Source of the DNA: an uncultured Alistipes sp.
GTDB taxonomy: Bacteria > Bacteroidota > Bacteroidia > Bacteroidales > Rikenellaceae
Assembly (NCBI RefSeq): GCF_949296715.1
Contig: NZ_CASFQD010000038.1
Location: forward strand, 1-64,000
Length of the DNA: 64,000 bases
Reading direction: 5' to 3'
In this document: positions 28,049 through 35,999 of the stretch, piece by piece
How the letters are laid out: the number at the start of each line of letters is the position of its first letter
Position numbering within the stretch: position 1 is the stretch's first letter
Translations under genes and position numbers: made by a program
The notes under the pieces: generated by a model
What the model was told of the DNA's origin: nothing
The model's database searches: none
Seen by the model: only the letters and a program-made list of their open reading frames with translations

Positions 28049-28957
28049 TCATTTGATGCGGTCCTCGATGATCTGCAACAGGAAATCCACGCGATCGACG
28101 CCCACCGAAAGCGTGTAGGTATAATACCGGCCGGCCTCGAGCATCGTGCCGAGGGGTTCGGTCGAGATCGTCTGCGTGATGGTCTCACCCGAGGGGGCCG
28201 GAGCTTCGAACGTCACGCTGACGGGAGCCAGCAGCTGCTGCGGAAGCATGTACAGCGTAGCACCCACGGCCTGCGACGACGTGCGCAACAGGCACTCGCC
28301 CTCGAAAAAGAGGAAGGGCTCCGTCTTCTCCCTGTCGAGTGTCCACTCCGGTGCGGGCAGCGACCGGAAACTGCCCCCGTAGCAGGCCTCATCGAGCTCG
28401 ATGCGACGCACCGTGAGGGGCACGTCTTCGCCCGTCAGGCTCTTGACCCGGAAATCGACCTGCGCGAAGACCGAACGGAACGGCAGTGTCACGATGCCGC
28501 CGTTATCGGTTTTCGAGAGGTCCGCCTGCGGGTCGGTATAGCAGAGCTCCTCGCCCACGGTCCTCACATCGACCCCGTCGAAACGAACGCCCGACGCGGC
28601 ATTACAACCCGTCGCCGCGCCATAGGGAGCATACCCGATGGCTGTCAGCCGCTGCCCGTCCCCGGGCCACAGCAGCGCCGTCTGCGTGCTCCACACCCCG
28701 TCCGCATAGTCGACCCGTTCATCCGCAAGGTAGGACACGGCCTCCGATGCCGCCTCCCGCCACGACCGATCCGCGGGCAGCTGCCAGACATACACCCCGA
28801 AGGGGCGCACGTCGGGATACGCCGCGGCATCGGAGCGCACGGTCGTGTGGAGGGCCGGTTCGAAGACAAGCGCCACGGAGCGCTCCGTCTCTCCCGTGCT
28901 CTTCACACAACCCGCCGCCACGAAGAGCGGAATGGCAATCCAGATCAGCCGTTTCAT
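28049..28957 (-). CDS. Fimbrillin-like accessory lipoprotein
   Basis: 302 aa. Lipobox VAAGC (Cys17), arginine site HTTVRSDAA (Arg41), then VTLPFRSVFAQVDFRVKSL, the counterpart of the fimbrillin FKHALSALVFRAQ block, and YYTYTLSVGVDRVDFLLQIIED at the end. Unlike its neighbours it lacks the C-terminal D-W strand and stops soon after the VDRVDF strand, so it may cap or begin the polymer. Markedly GC-rich (43 of 60 bases at 28621-28680) beside the AT-richer major subunit gene. Confidence 0.75.
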   Translation of the reverse strand: MKRLIWIAIPLFVAAGCVKSTGETERSVALVFEPALHTTVRSDAAAYPDVRPFGVYVWQLPADRSWREAASEAVSYLADERVDYADGVWSTQTALLWPGDGQRLTAIGYAPYGAATGCNAASGVRFDGVDVRTVGEELCYTDPQADLSKTDNGGIVTLPFRSVFAQVDFRVKSLTGEDVPLTVRRIELDEACYGGSFRSLPAPEWTLDREKTEPFLFFEGECLLRTSSQAVGATLYMLPQQLLAPVSVTFEAPAPSGETITQTISTEPLGTMLEAGRYYTYTLSVGVDRVDFLLQIIEDRIK

Positions 28958-28984
28958 GCGAAGGTCATTTTTTGAAATTGGTAC

Positions 28985-29010
28985 CTGCGAAGGGTATCAC
29001 CCCTTCGCAG
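28985..29010 (-). terminator. Hairpin after the major fimbrillin gene (possible attenuator)
   Basis: Perfect 10-bp stem (28985-28994 with 29001-29010) between the major fimbrillin stop and the next start, without a good T tract. A second 7-bp hairpin lies at 29019-29035. Such structures can lower expression of downstream subunits or protect the upstream mRNA. Confidence 0.5.
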
Positions 29011-29053
29011 ATTAAGCTCGGGCGCCACGCGCCCGGAAAAGTCGGAATCGGAA

Positions 29054-30109
29054 TTACTCGATCTCGCCAGTAACCGTAACATCATCCCAGTCGGTAACCG
29101 TCGGAGCGAAGTAGATGCGATCCAGACCGATGGTGATGTCATAGATATAACGCTTGCCCATCTCCCAGTCGTCATGAGTACTTGCGCCAGCACCAGCCTC
29201 ATTAAGCGTCGACAGAGCAACCGTATGGGTCTGGGTCATCGTCGCAGCCGACTCGGTGTCGATCGTATAGGTGATCTTCACCTTCACGCCGCCGTTGTGA
29301 TCGAATCCCTGCGGAACCATCAGCAGCACATCGCCCTGCTGCACGTAATCGGTCGTCAACGCAGCCGAAGCCAGATTCTGAACCTCCATCGTGGTAGGAT
29401 CCTGGAAATCGCTCCAACCGGCGCTGTTGCTCGCATTGTTCGTGGTAAGGTCACCCTGGTTGTAGGCCTCCAGTACCTCGATCTTCGTCACCTTGATCTC
29501 GGCACCAGTGTAATTGTCCGCAGCCTGTGCACGGAATACCAGCGCCGAAAGAGCATGCTTGAAAGTCAGCTGAATACCGTAATACTGGGTGTAGTCTTGC
29601 TCATTGGTCTGCTTCTGATTAGCTACATAGTCGCTGTACATCAGGTCATAGGAGTTTGTCTGATTGGTTACGGCATTGAAATTGTCGAAGATGAAGCCGG
29701 AATCGTTAGCCCACGAAACCGATGCAAAAACATCATCAGTATCGGCTGCCGTCGGCGAGTAGGCGGCAAACGAGAGCGTTCCCTCCTTGGGCCAATAATA
29801 GTTGCCTACAGGAACCCACGACGATTTTCCCGTTGTACTCGGCGAAGTTGCCGAATACTTCGTCGTCACATTGTCCATGTAAAGCAGGTTCTCGCCCGTG
29901 TTGTCATTCTTGTACTGGGCATACACCGAGAAGGGCACATCCGTAGGATACTCCGTACCATCGATCAGCGCACGCGTCACCGAAGATACAACGGGGTTGT
30001 CAAAGACAATCCGGTTCGAATCGGACTTCACAGCAACCTCCGATTCGGTCTTCACGCAGCCGGTGAGCGCTACGCCCGCCATTGCTGCAAAAAGGAAAAA
30101 CTTTTTCAT
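29054..30109 (-). CDS. Major fimbrillin-type subunit
   Basis: 351 aa. Lipobox ALTGC (Cys18). SVTRALIDG places an arginine at 46 followed by Ala47. Porphyromonas FimA is cut after an arginine at the same point to free its first strand for polymerisation. The core block is GIQLTFKHALSALVFRAQ, and the C-terminus is GKRYIYDITIGLDRIYFAPTVTDW plus an acidic tail, the expected donor strand. AT-richer than core genes (26 of 60 G+C at 29581-29640). Third gene of the operon, bounded on both sides by hairpins, so likely the most abundant product. Confidence 0.85.
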   Translation of the reverse strand: MKKFFLFAAMAGVALTGCVKTESEVAVKSDSNRIVFDNPVVSSVTRALIDGTEYPTDVPFSVYAQYKNDNTGENLLYMDNVTTKYSATSPSTTGKSSWVPVGNYYWPKEGTLSFAAYSPTAADTDDVFASVSWANDSGFIFDNFNAVTNQTNSYDLMYSDYVANQKQTNEQDYTQYYGIQLTFKHALSALVFRAQAADNYTGAEIKVTKIEVLEAYNQGDLTTNNASNSAGWSDFQDPTTMEVQNLASAALTTDYVQQGDVLLMVPQGFDHNGGVKVKITYTIDTESAATMTQTHTVALSTLNEAGAGASTHDDWEMGKRYIYDITIGLDRIYFAPTVTDWDDVTVTGEIE

Positions 30110-30177
30110 AATGAGATAAATGGGTTTTGGTGAATAAATAAATTGTTGTTAGTTGTTAAACGTATATTTCACTTATC

Positions 30178-30196
30178 GACGGAAAACCGTTCCGTC
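30178..30196 (-). promoter_or_regulatory. Hairpin overlapping the DUF5119 stop codon
   Basis: GACGGAA (30178-30184) pairs with TTCCGTC (30190-30196) across the end of the DUF5119 gene, 69 bases before the major fimbrillin start. No T tract follows, so it is more likely an mRNA processing or stabilising structure than a terminator. Confidence 0.4.
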
Positions 30197-31238
30197 AGAT
30201 GATAATATCGGAATTGACATCCTCCCAGTCGTCGACACCGGGTTCGAAGCCGCCCCCGCTGCCCGGTTCGTCGGGCGGCTCGGGTATCTCGATCTCGTCG
30301 TCGAGCAACAGCCACTGGTGTTCGACGGCATCCGGTTCGGAGAACTTCGGCGTGATGTCGAACTCGTGCGACAGGGCGCGCCCGTCGCGCGTGAGGAAAT
30401 CGAACGACACTTCGAGTTTGTTGTCCGCGTCGGGCAGCCGGCCGAACATGCCGAACGTGGTATAGATGACGGCCGTGTCGTCCGTGCGCGACGGATCGTC
30501 GCTGCGCCGCATTTCGAAATAGAGCGTCACGGGATCGTCTTCGTTGACACCTCCGTCGTGCAGGCGTGCCGAACCGGCGATGCCCGTGAGCAGCGACACG
30601 GCGGACGACACCCACTGGATGCCCTTGACCCGGATTTGCAGGTAGTAGGACTTCACGATGCTCTGCCCCGTGAAGTAGTCGCCCGACGCCGTGCGCAACG
30701 TATCTATATAGTCGCGCAGAGGAACATTGACCCCTTCGCAGCGTGCCACGATGAGGTGGTCGGGGTCGTAGACGATGCGCTCGTCGCCGCGGCTGCCGCG
30801 GCTGGGCAGGTTGTTGAGCAGGTGCGAGGCGATCTCGTTCGTATAGGCCTCGGCTCCTGCATAGGTATACTCGTTGCGCAGGATGGACGACGTCGTACCG
30901 AAGTTATAGGCCAGCAGATTGTACCGTCCGGGCTTCACGGAGATATACCCCTCGTAATAGTTGCCGCGTTCGTCGCTGCCCCGGTCGCGCAGGTAGCGTT
31001 CGGCGACGACCCGGTCGGTTGTCGGATCACTGAGCGTCACACGCAGGACATCGGGACTTTCATACTCCGGACGCGCATGGTTCTCGTTGTAGAATCCCGT
31101 CGTGACATTCTTCAACTCCTCGTCGATATAGACCCGGACATAGTGCAGGTCGGTAAGCTCGACCAGCGGACGGCGCTCGCAGCCCGCAAAGAGCGTACAG
31201 AGCAGCAGCGGAAGCAGGAGGGAGACAAGACGTTTCAT
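30195..31238 (-). CDS. DUF5119-like fimbrial lipoprotein (anchor-type)
   Basis: 347 aa. Lipobox LFAGC (Cys20) immediately followed by ERRPLVELTD, then LHYVRVYIDEELKNVTTGFYNE, which I associate with the DUF5119/FimB-Mfa2 anchor group. It lacks the arginine cleavage site of the other subunits, so it should stay lipid-bound and hold the fibre base. It ends PGVDDWEDVNSDIII, close to the fimbrillin tail VTDWDDVTVTG. Its start overlaps the preceding stop (ATGA), so it is coupled to the outer-membrane protein gene. Confidence 0.75.
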   Translation of the reverse strand: MKRLVSLLLPLLLCTLFAGCERRPLVELTDLHYVRVYIDEELKNVTTGFYNENHARPEYESPDVLRVTLSDPTTDRVVAERYLRDRGSDERGNYYEGYISVKPGRYNLLAYNFGTTSSILRNEYTYAGAEAYTNEIASHLLNNLPSRGSRGDERIVYDPDHLIVARCEGVNVPLRDYIDTLRTASGDYFTGQSIVKSYYLQIRVKGIQWVSSAVSLLTGIAGSARLHDGGVNEDDPVTLYFEMRRSDDPSRTDDTAVIYTTFGMFGRLPDADNKLEVSFDFLTRDGRALSHEFDITPKFSEPDAVEHQWLLLDDEIEIPEPPDEPGSGGGFEPGVDDWEDVNSDIII

Positions 31239-32578
31239 CGCAGACCTCCTTTCTTCTTATTGATGAGCAGCGGCAGGACAAGCGATACCTCGACCTTCGT
31301 GGGGCCGAAATAGTGCCACGTGCCCGACTTCGCCCGGTCGCGGATCAGCAGTTCGTAGTCGTCCGTCGGGTTGTAGTGGCGGTGCGGGATGCGCGCATAG
31401 CCCGCCGAGATCGAAAATTCGATGTTGAGCCGTTTGCTCAGGGGCATGGCGTAACCGTAGGTCAGACCCACGCTGAAGAACTCGCCCTGGTAGCAGCCCG
31501 TGCGGTCGAACTGCAGGTCGAACTTGCCGCCCATGCCGTACAGGCCGAGGAACTGGCCCATGAGAGCGTCGCGCTGCACGCGCCGCGCGCTCGCGGGACG
31601 GGTCTCCGGGATGAACCACCAGCGGAACTCCCCGCCGAAGGAGAGGAACTGGAGGCAGTATTTGTTGTTGTCGCTCAACCACCACGGGCAATGGTGCTCG
31701 TAGAGAAGCGAGAACTTCTCGTTGAAGGGCACCTCGACGGCAAAGTTGACCGCCGTGGCGGCATCGTAGAGCAGGTTGGTCTTCAGCGCGACGATCGTGC
31801 GCTTGCCGGGTTCGGGAAGCGGGACGGCCGTCAGGGTCTCGGGACGGAAGGGCGTCGTGAAGCGGGGCTGGGGGTCGATCAGATCGGGGTCCGGAGCCTG
31901 CCACACGCAGATCCACGTCGCCAGACGCAGTCGCGGCATGTGTCGCCGTATAATATATTTATAGGTATAGCCGCCGTCGAGCTGTTCGAGACGCCACTTC
32001 TTCGTGTCGTTGCCCACCGGGGCATGCAGGATGGCGAGGACCTTTTCGCGGTCGTGACGGTGGTAGTTGGCCTGCAGTTCGGCTTCGAGACCCGCCCAGT
32101 TCTCCTCCATCGGGCGCAGCAGGATATTCTTCGGATCGAGCGCCGAACTGTCGGGCATGTGGGCGAGGATGTAGCCCTTGGCCGCCTCGGCACGCCGCTG
32201 CGAGAGCCACACGTTGCGGCGGTAGGCGCCCTCGGGCGAGGCGTAGGCGTAGATCGTGATGCTGTCGATGCGCGGCGAGCGGGCCAGGTAGTCGCAGATG
32301 CGCTTCATCTGCCAGCCGTTGTCGAGGTAGTTTTCGTCCAGGTCGATGCGGTCGCGCCAGTAGTAGAGCGCGAACGACTCCTGAATCACCTGGTTTCCCC
32401 GGTCATCGACTGTCCGCAACGAATCCGCATAGGCGGGGGGGGGAATTTCACCCTCTCCGCAGCGGTTCTCCGCCTGAACAAATGTCGGAAGCATCGCACA
32501 TGTCAGCGCGATGACTGCCCAATGCAGCACTCCGTATCTTTTCTTTTCAACTCTCATATACATACTACGCATACGCAT
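31235..32578 (-). CDS. DUF3575 outer-membrane protein with OmpA-like N-terminal domain
   Basis: 447 aa, first gene of the fimbrial operon. A signal peptide (to about residue 36) is followed by an OmpA/peptidoglycan-binding-like region (SITIYAYASPEGAYRRNVWLSQRRAEAA in position, near residues 94-121). The DUF3575 part follows (IVALKTNLLYDAATAVNFAVEVP, then GLYGMGGKFDLQFDRTG), probably an outer-membrane beta-barrel. A C9 tract encodes PPP near residue 46, so a one-base slip would truncate the protein early. The start could also be the ATG at 32557. It shares the ATGA junction with the DUF5119 gene. Confidence 0.82.
   Translation of the reverse strand: MRMRSMYMRVEKKRYGVLHWAVIALTCAMLPTFVQAENRCGEGEIPPPAYADSLRTVDDRGNQVIQESFALYYWRDRIDLDENYLDNGWQMKRICDYLARSPRIDSITIYAYASPEGAYRRNVWLSQRRAEAAKGYILAHMPDSSALDPKNILLRPMEENWAGLEAELQANYHRHDREKVLAILHAPVGNDTKKWRLEQLDGGYTYKYIIRRHMPRLRLATWICVWQAPDPDLIDPQPRFTTPFRPETLTAVPLPEPGKRTIVALKTNLLYDAATAVNFAVEVPFNEKFSLLYEHHCPWWLSDNNKYCLQFLSFGGEFRWWFIPETRPASARRVQRDALMGQFLGLYGMGGKFDLQFDRTGCYQGEFFSVGLTYGYAMPLSKRLNIEFSISAGYARIPHRHYNPTDDYELLIRDRAKSGTWHYFGPTKVEVSLVLPLLINKKKGGLR
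32435..32443 (-). repeat. C9 homopolymer within the DUF3575 coding sequence
   Basis: Nine C residues on the coding (minus) strand spell three Pro codons between Ile and Ala. A candidate slipped-strand contingency tract for the operon's first gene. Confidence 0.9.
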
Positions 32579-32664
32579 AGAGACGTCTCACCTTAGCGGC
32601 TTTCCTCCCGGAAATCCGCCCTGGCGCCTGAAAATACAATATCTGTTTTTACGATATGATGCAA

Positions 32665-32696
32665 CAAAATTAATCAAAAAAGATCGAAAAACCAAA
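32665..32696 (-). promoter_or_regulatory. Fimbrial operon promoter
   Basis: On the minus strand TTTG (32696-32693), a 20-base spacer, then TAATTTTG (32672-32665): a near-perfect Bacteroidetes promoter. The expected transcript has a leader of about 80 bases. No other equally good promoter was found inside the operon. Confidence 0.75.
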
Positions 32697-32714
32697 TTTT
32701 TTATAACAAAAAAT

Positions 32715-32723
32715 CCCCCCCCC
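32715..32723. repeat. C9/G9 tract upstream of the fimbrial promoter
   Basis: Nine C residues on the plus strand, 18 bases upstream of the -33 element of the fimbrial promoter and just after the ahcY-side terminator. Confidence 0.9.
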
Positions 32724-32727
32724 TCAC

Positions 32728-32765
32728 AAAAAACGCCCCTACAGCGCACTGTAGGGGCGTTTTTT
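32728..32765. terminator. Bidirectional terminator downstream of ahcY
   Basis: Seventeen-bp stem (32728-32744 with 32749-32765), CGCA loop, A and T tracts on both sides. It separates the ahcY operon from the fimbrial operon, which run in the same direction. Confidence 0.9.
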
Positions 32766-32812
32766 GAAAAGCTATACGAAAACGGCCGCAGGTGGTACCG
32801 CAGTCGGACAGA

Positions 32813-34222
32813 TCAATACCGGTAATGATCGGCCTTGTACGGACCCTCGACCGGCACGCCGATGTAGTCGGCCTGCTTGCGGGTCAGGTGCGTCAGTTCG
32901 ACGCCGAGATTGTCCAGATGCAGCCGCGCGACCTCCTCGTCGAGGTGCTTCGGCAGGCGGTAGACACCCACCTCGAGGGGCTCCTGCCACAGCTCCATCT
33001 GAGCCAGGCACTGGTTCGTAAAGGAGTTCGACATAACGAACGACGGATGGCCCGTGGCGCAGCCGAGGTTCACCAGTCGGCCCTCGGCCAGCACGAAGAT
33101 CGCATGTCCGTCGGGGAAGGTGTACTTGTCGACCTGCGGCTTGATGTTCGTCTTCACGGCGTCGGACTTCTCGAGCCGCGCCATCTGGATTTCGTTGTCG
33201 AAGTGGCCGATGTTGCAGACGATGGCCTGGTCGCGCATCCGCTGCATGTGCTCGAGCGTAATGATGTCGCAGTTGCCCGTGCACGTCACGTAGATGTTGC
33301 CCTCGGCGAGCGCACTCTCGACGGTCTTGACCTCGAAGCCCTCCATGGCTGCCTGCAGGGCGCAGATCGGGTCGATCTCCGTGACGATGACCCGCGCGCC
33401 GTAGGAGCGCATCGAGCGTGCGCATCCCTTGCCGACGTCGCCGTAGCCGCAGACGACGACCACCTTGCCGGCGATCATCACGTCCGTAGCCCGCTTGATG
33501 CCGTCGGCCAGCGATTCGCGGCAGCCGTAGAGGTTGTCGAACTTCGACTTCGTGCACGAATCGTTGACGTTGATTGCCGGGACGAGCAGCTCACCCGCCG
33601 CCTGCATCTGGTAGAGGCGGTGTACGCCCGTCGTGGTCTCCTCGCTCACGCCGCGCCACTCGGCCACTGTGCGGTGCCACTTGTCACCGTCCTCGGCCAG
33701 TATCTGCCTGAGCGTCGAGAGAATCACCTCCTCCTCGTAGGACGAGGGTTCGTAGTCGAGCGTCGAGGCGTCGTTCTCGGCCTTGTAGCCCTTGTGGATC
33801 AGCAGCGTGGCATCACCGCCGTCGTCGACGATCAGCTGCGGGCCCTTGCCGCCCGGGAACGACATCGCCATGGCCGTGCACCACCAGTACTCGGGCAGCG
33901 TCTCGCCCTTCCACGCGAAGACCGGCACCCCGGCGGCGGCGATGGCCGCGGCGGCGTGGTCCTGCGTCGAGAAGATGTTGCACGAGCACCAGCGCACGTC
34001 GGCACCCAGCTCGACGAGCGTCTCGATGAGGACGGCCGTCTGGATGGTCATGTGCAGCGAGCCCATCACCCGCACCCCCTTGAGGGGCTTCTTCGGGCCG
34101 TACTTGCGGCGCACGGCCATCAGACCGGGCATCTCGTGCTCGGAAATTTCGATCTCCTTGCGTCCCCACTCGGCCAGCGACATGTCGGCGACCTTGTAGG
34201 GAAGTGTCAAATCCAGAAACAT
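32813..34222 (-). CDS. ahcY: Adenosylhomocysteinase
   Basis: 469 aa. It hydrolyses S-adenosylhomocysteine to adenosine and homocysteine, relieving product inhibition of methyltransferases. The N-terminal substrate region has [16 protein letters not shown] and [14 protein letters not shown]. The NAD-binding loop is [14 protein letters not shown], and the C-terminus KADHYRY is the residue set that reaches into the partner subunit's NAD site. Last gene of the rsfS-to-ahcY run, 10 bases after the riboflavin kinase gene. Confidence 0.98.
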   Translation of the reverse strand: MFLDLTLPYKVADMSLAEWGRKEIEISEHEMPGLMAVRRKYGPKKPLKGVRVMGSLHMTIQTAVLIETLVELGADVRWCSCNIFSTQDHAAAAIAAAGVPVFAWKGETLPEYWWCTAMAMSFPGGKGPQLIVDDGGDATLLIHKGYKAENDASTLDYEPSSYEEEVILSTLRQILAEDGDKWHRTVAEWRGVSEETTTGVHRLYQMQAAGELLVPAINVNDSCTKSKFDNLYGCRESLADGIKRATDVMIAGKVVVVCGYGDVGKGCARSMRSYGARVIVTEIDPICALQAAMEGFEVKTVESALAEGNIYVTCTGNCDIITLEHMQRMRDQAIVCNIGHFDNEIQMARLEKSDAVKTNIKPQVDKYTFPDGHAIFVLAEGRLVNLGCATGHPSFVMSNSFTNQCLAQMELWQEPLEVGVYRLPKHLDEEVARLHLDNLGVELTHLTRKQADYIGVPVEGPYKADHYRY

Positions 34223-34232
34223 AGTTTTACTT

Positions 34233-34883
34233 CTATTTGAAATTCATTTTGAGATTCATGATCTGCTCCTTGTCGCGCGCGATCTGTTCGCGCAGTTCCT
34301 CCACCGTATCGAAGCGGCGTTCGTCGCGCACCTTGCGCAGCAGGACGACCCGCACCTCACGACCGTAGAGCGAGCCCTCGAAGCCGAAAAGATGGGTTTC
34401 GAGGTGGCGCGGCGCCCCGCCGACCGAAGGGTTGCTGCCGAGGTTTGACATGGCGCGGTAACGCACCCCGCCGACCTCAACCACCGAGGCATAGACGCCG
34501 TCGGCCGCTTCGAGCCCCTCGTCGACGGCCAGGTTGGCCGTCGGGAAGCCCAGCTCGCGCCCCAGGCGCCGCCCGTGCTCGACAACGCCCCGGATCACCG
34601 CCACGGGAGCCGCATCGTCAGGCGCAATGTCAGGCGCGCTATCCGCATGCATCTCCCCAGCCGCGGGGCTGGCGGCCGCAGCGGCATTTCCGGCCGCCGT
34701 TTCGCAGCCGTCCGCCGCGGAAACTTCGGCTGCCGCGAAAACTTCGGCCTTCGCAGAAACCCCGTCCGCCGCGGACCTCCTGCTCGCCGCACCACGGCTC
34801 CCGGCATCGGGACATCCGGCGGCATCGAAACCGTCCCGCATGTCCTGCACACAACGGGATTCCTGCGCAGCGCTCCGTTCCAT
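34233..34883 (-). CDS. Riboflavin kinase (stand-alone) with Ala-rich N-terminal extension
   Basis: 216 aa. The C-terminal half (from about residue 94) is the RibF kinase domain: [22 protein letters not shown] (position only), [28 protein letters not shown] and [23 protein letters not shown] residues. It should phosphorylate riboflavin to FMN. The FAD synthetase half of normal bifunctional RibF is absent. In its place are about 93 low-complexity residues rich in Ala, Gly and Asp with no recognisable fold. The ATGA overlap with the upstream gene supports this long start, although a shorter start cannot be excluded. Confidence 0.82.
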   Translation of the reverse strand: MERSAAQESRCVQDMRDGFDAAGCPDAGSRGAASRRSAADGVSAKAEVFAAAEVSAADGCETAAGNAAAAASPAAGEMHADSAPDIAPDDAAPVAVIRGVVEHGRRLGRELGFPTANLAVDEGLEAADGVYASVVEVGGVRYRAMSNLGSNPSVGGAPRHLETHLFGFEGSLYGREVRVVLLRKVRDERRFDTVEELREQIARDKEQIMNLKMNFK

Positions 34884-35989
34884 CAGATTTTCTCGGTGAG
34901 TTTGCGCACCAGCGTGAATTGCGAGAAGAACTCCTTGGCAAAGACGCGGATGACCGTATAGGAGGGGATGGCCAGCAGCATGCCGAGGATGCCGGCGAGC
35001 GACCCGGCGATGAGAATCACCAGAAAGACCTCCAGCGGGTGGGCCTTGACCCGCTCGGAGTAGAGCGTGGGCTGGACGACGAAGTCGTCGAGCCCCTTCA
35101 GAATCAGGAGCGACCCGGCGATGACGAAGGCCGTGTGGCCGACCGTCATACCCTCGATCGGGGTGATGATTCCCACAAAGACCGAGAAGATGCCGCCGAT
35201 GAGCGGCCCGGCATAGGGCACGACATTCATCACGCCCATGACCAGCCCGATGAATGCGGCGTCGGCCGCCGTCATGCCGAAGGCCATCATCACCAGCGTG
35301 ACGGCCACCATGAGCATCAGGCTCTCCGAGAGGATGCCCGTAAAGTAGCGCGACAGCAGCACCGTGACCGAATCGAGCGCGCGGGTGATGTTGTCGTGGT
35401 AACGCTCCGGGAAGACGGACGTGACCATCGTGTAGAACAGCCCGTCGTCCTTGAGGAAGAAGAAGGTGATGAACGAAATCGAGAAGAGGGCGATGACCGA
35501 CGAGACCACGACGCCGACGACCGACGAGAAGAGCCGGTTGATCGAGTCCATGTCGACGACCTGACGGAAAAGGGAGGCCAGCTCGTCCGAGAGCGAGAAG
35601 CTGCTCTCGGAGAGGGCAAAGAGGGTCTGCAGGTCACGCTGCACACGGGCGATGGGTTCGCCGATGCTGTTGACGACCGATGCGAAGTCGACGGTCGAGA
35701 ACTGGTTGATCTTGTTGAAGACCAGCGGCACGAAGAGCGAGCCGCAGAGCGCGAAGACGGCCCAGATGACCACGAGGGTCACCAGCGCCGCAAGCCAGCG
35801 CGGCACGCGCCATCCGCGCACATGCAGCGCCGCAAGGCGCTTGACCAGCGGACGCCCCATGACGGCCAGCACGGCCGAGACGAGGATGTAGACGACGATC
35901 GACGAGAAATACCACACCAGGAAGAGCACGGCCGCGGCAACGGCCGCGCCCGCGATGAACTTCAGGAAGGTCTGGGGTGTCGCTTTCAT
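34883..35989 (-). CDS. AI-2E family (PerM-like) transporter
   Basis: 368 aa. About seven or eight membrane helices in the AI-2E/PerM arrangement: two near the N-terminus, a soluble helical part (residues 95-150), then a dense hydrophobic C-terminal half with MNVVPYAGPLIGGIFSVFVG and the family block VQPTLYSERVKAHPLEVFLVILIAG. The substrate in this clade is not known; relatives have been linked to signal-molecule, ion or osmolyte export. It sits between psd and the riboflavin kinase gene. Confidence 0.88.
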   Translation of the reverse strand: MKATPQTFLKFIAGAAVAAAVLFLVWYFSSIVVYILVSAVLAVMGRPLVKRLAALHVRGWRVPRWLAALVTLVVIWAVFALCGSLFVPLVFNKINQFSTVDFASVVNSIGEPIARVQRDLQTLFALSESSFSLSDELASLFRQVVDMDSINRLFSSVVGVVVSSVIALFSISFITFFFLKDDGLFYTMVTSVFPERYHDNITRALDSVTVLLSRYFTGILSESLMLMVAVTLVMMAFGMTAADAAFIGLVMGVMNVVPYAGPLIGGIFSVFVGIITPIEGMTVGHTAFVIAGSLLILKGLDDFVVQPTLYSERVKAHPLEVFLVILIAGSLAGILGMLLAIPSYTVIRVFAKEFFSQFTLVRKLTEKI

Positions 35990-35999
35990 CGCCGCAGGA

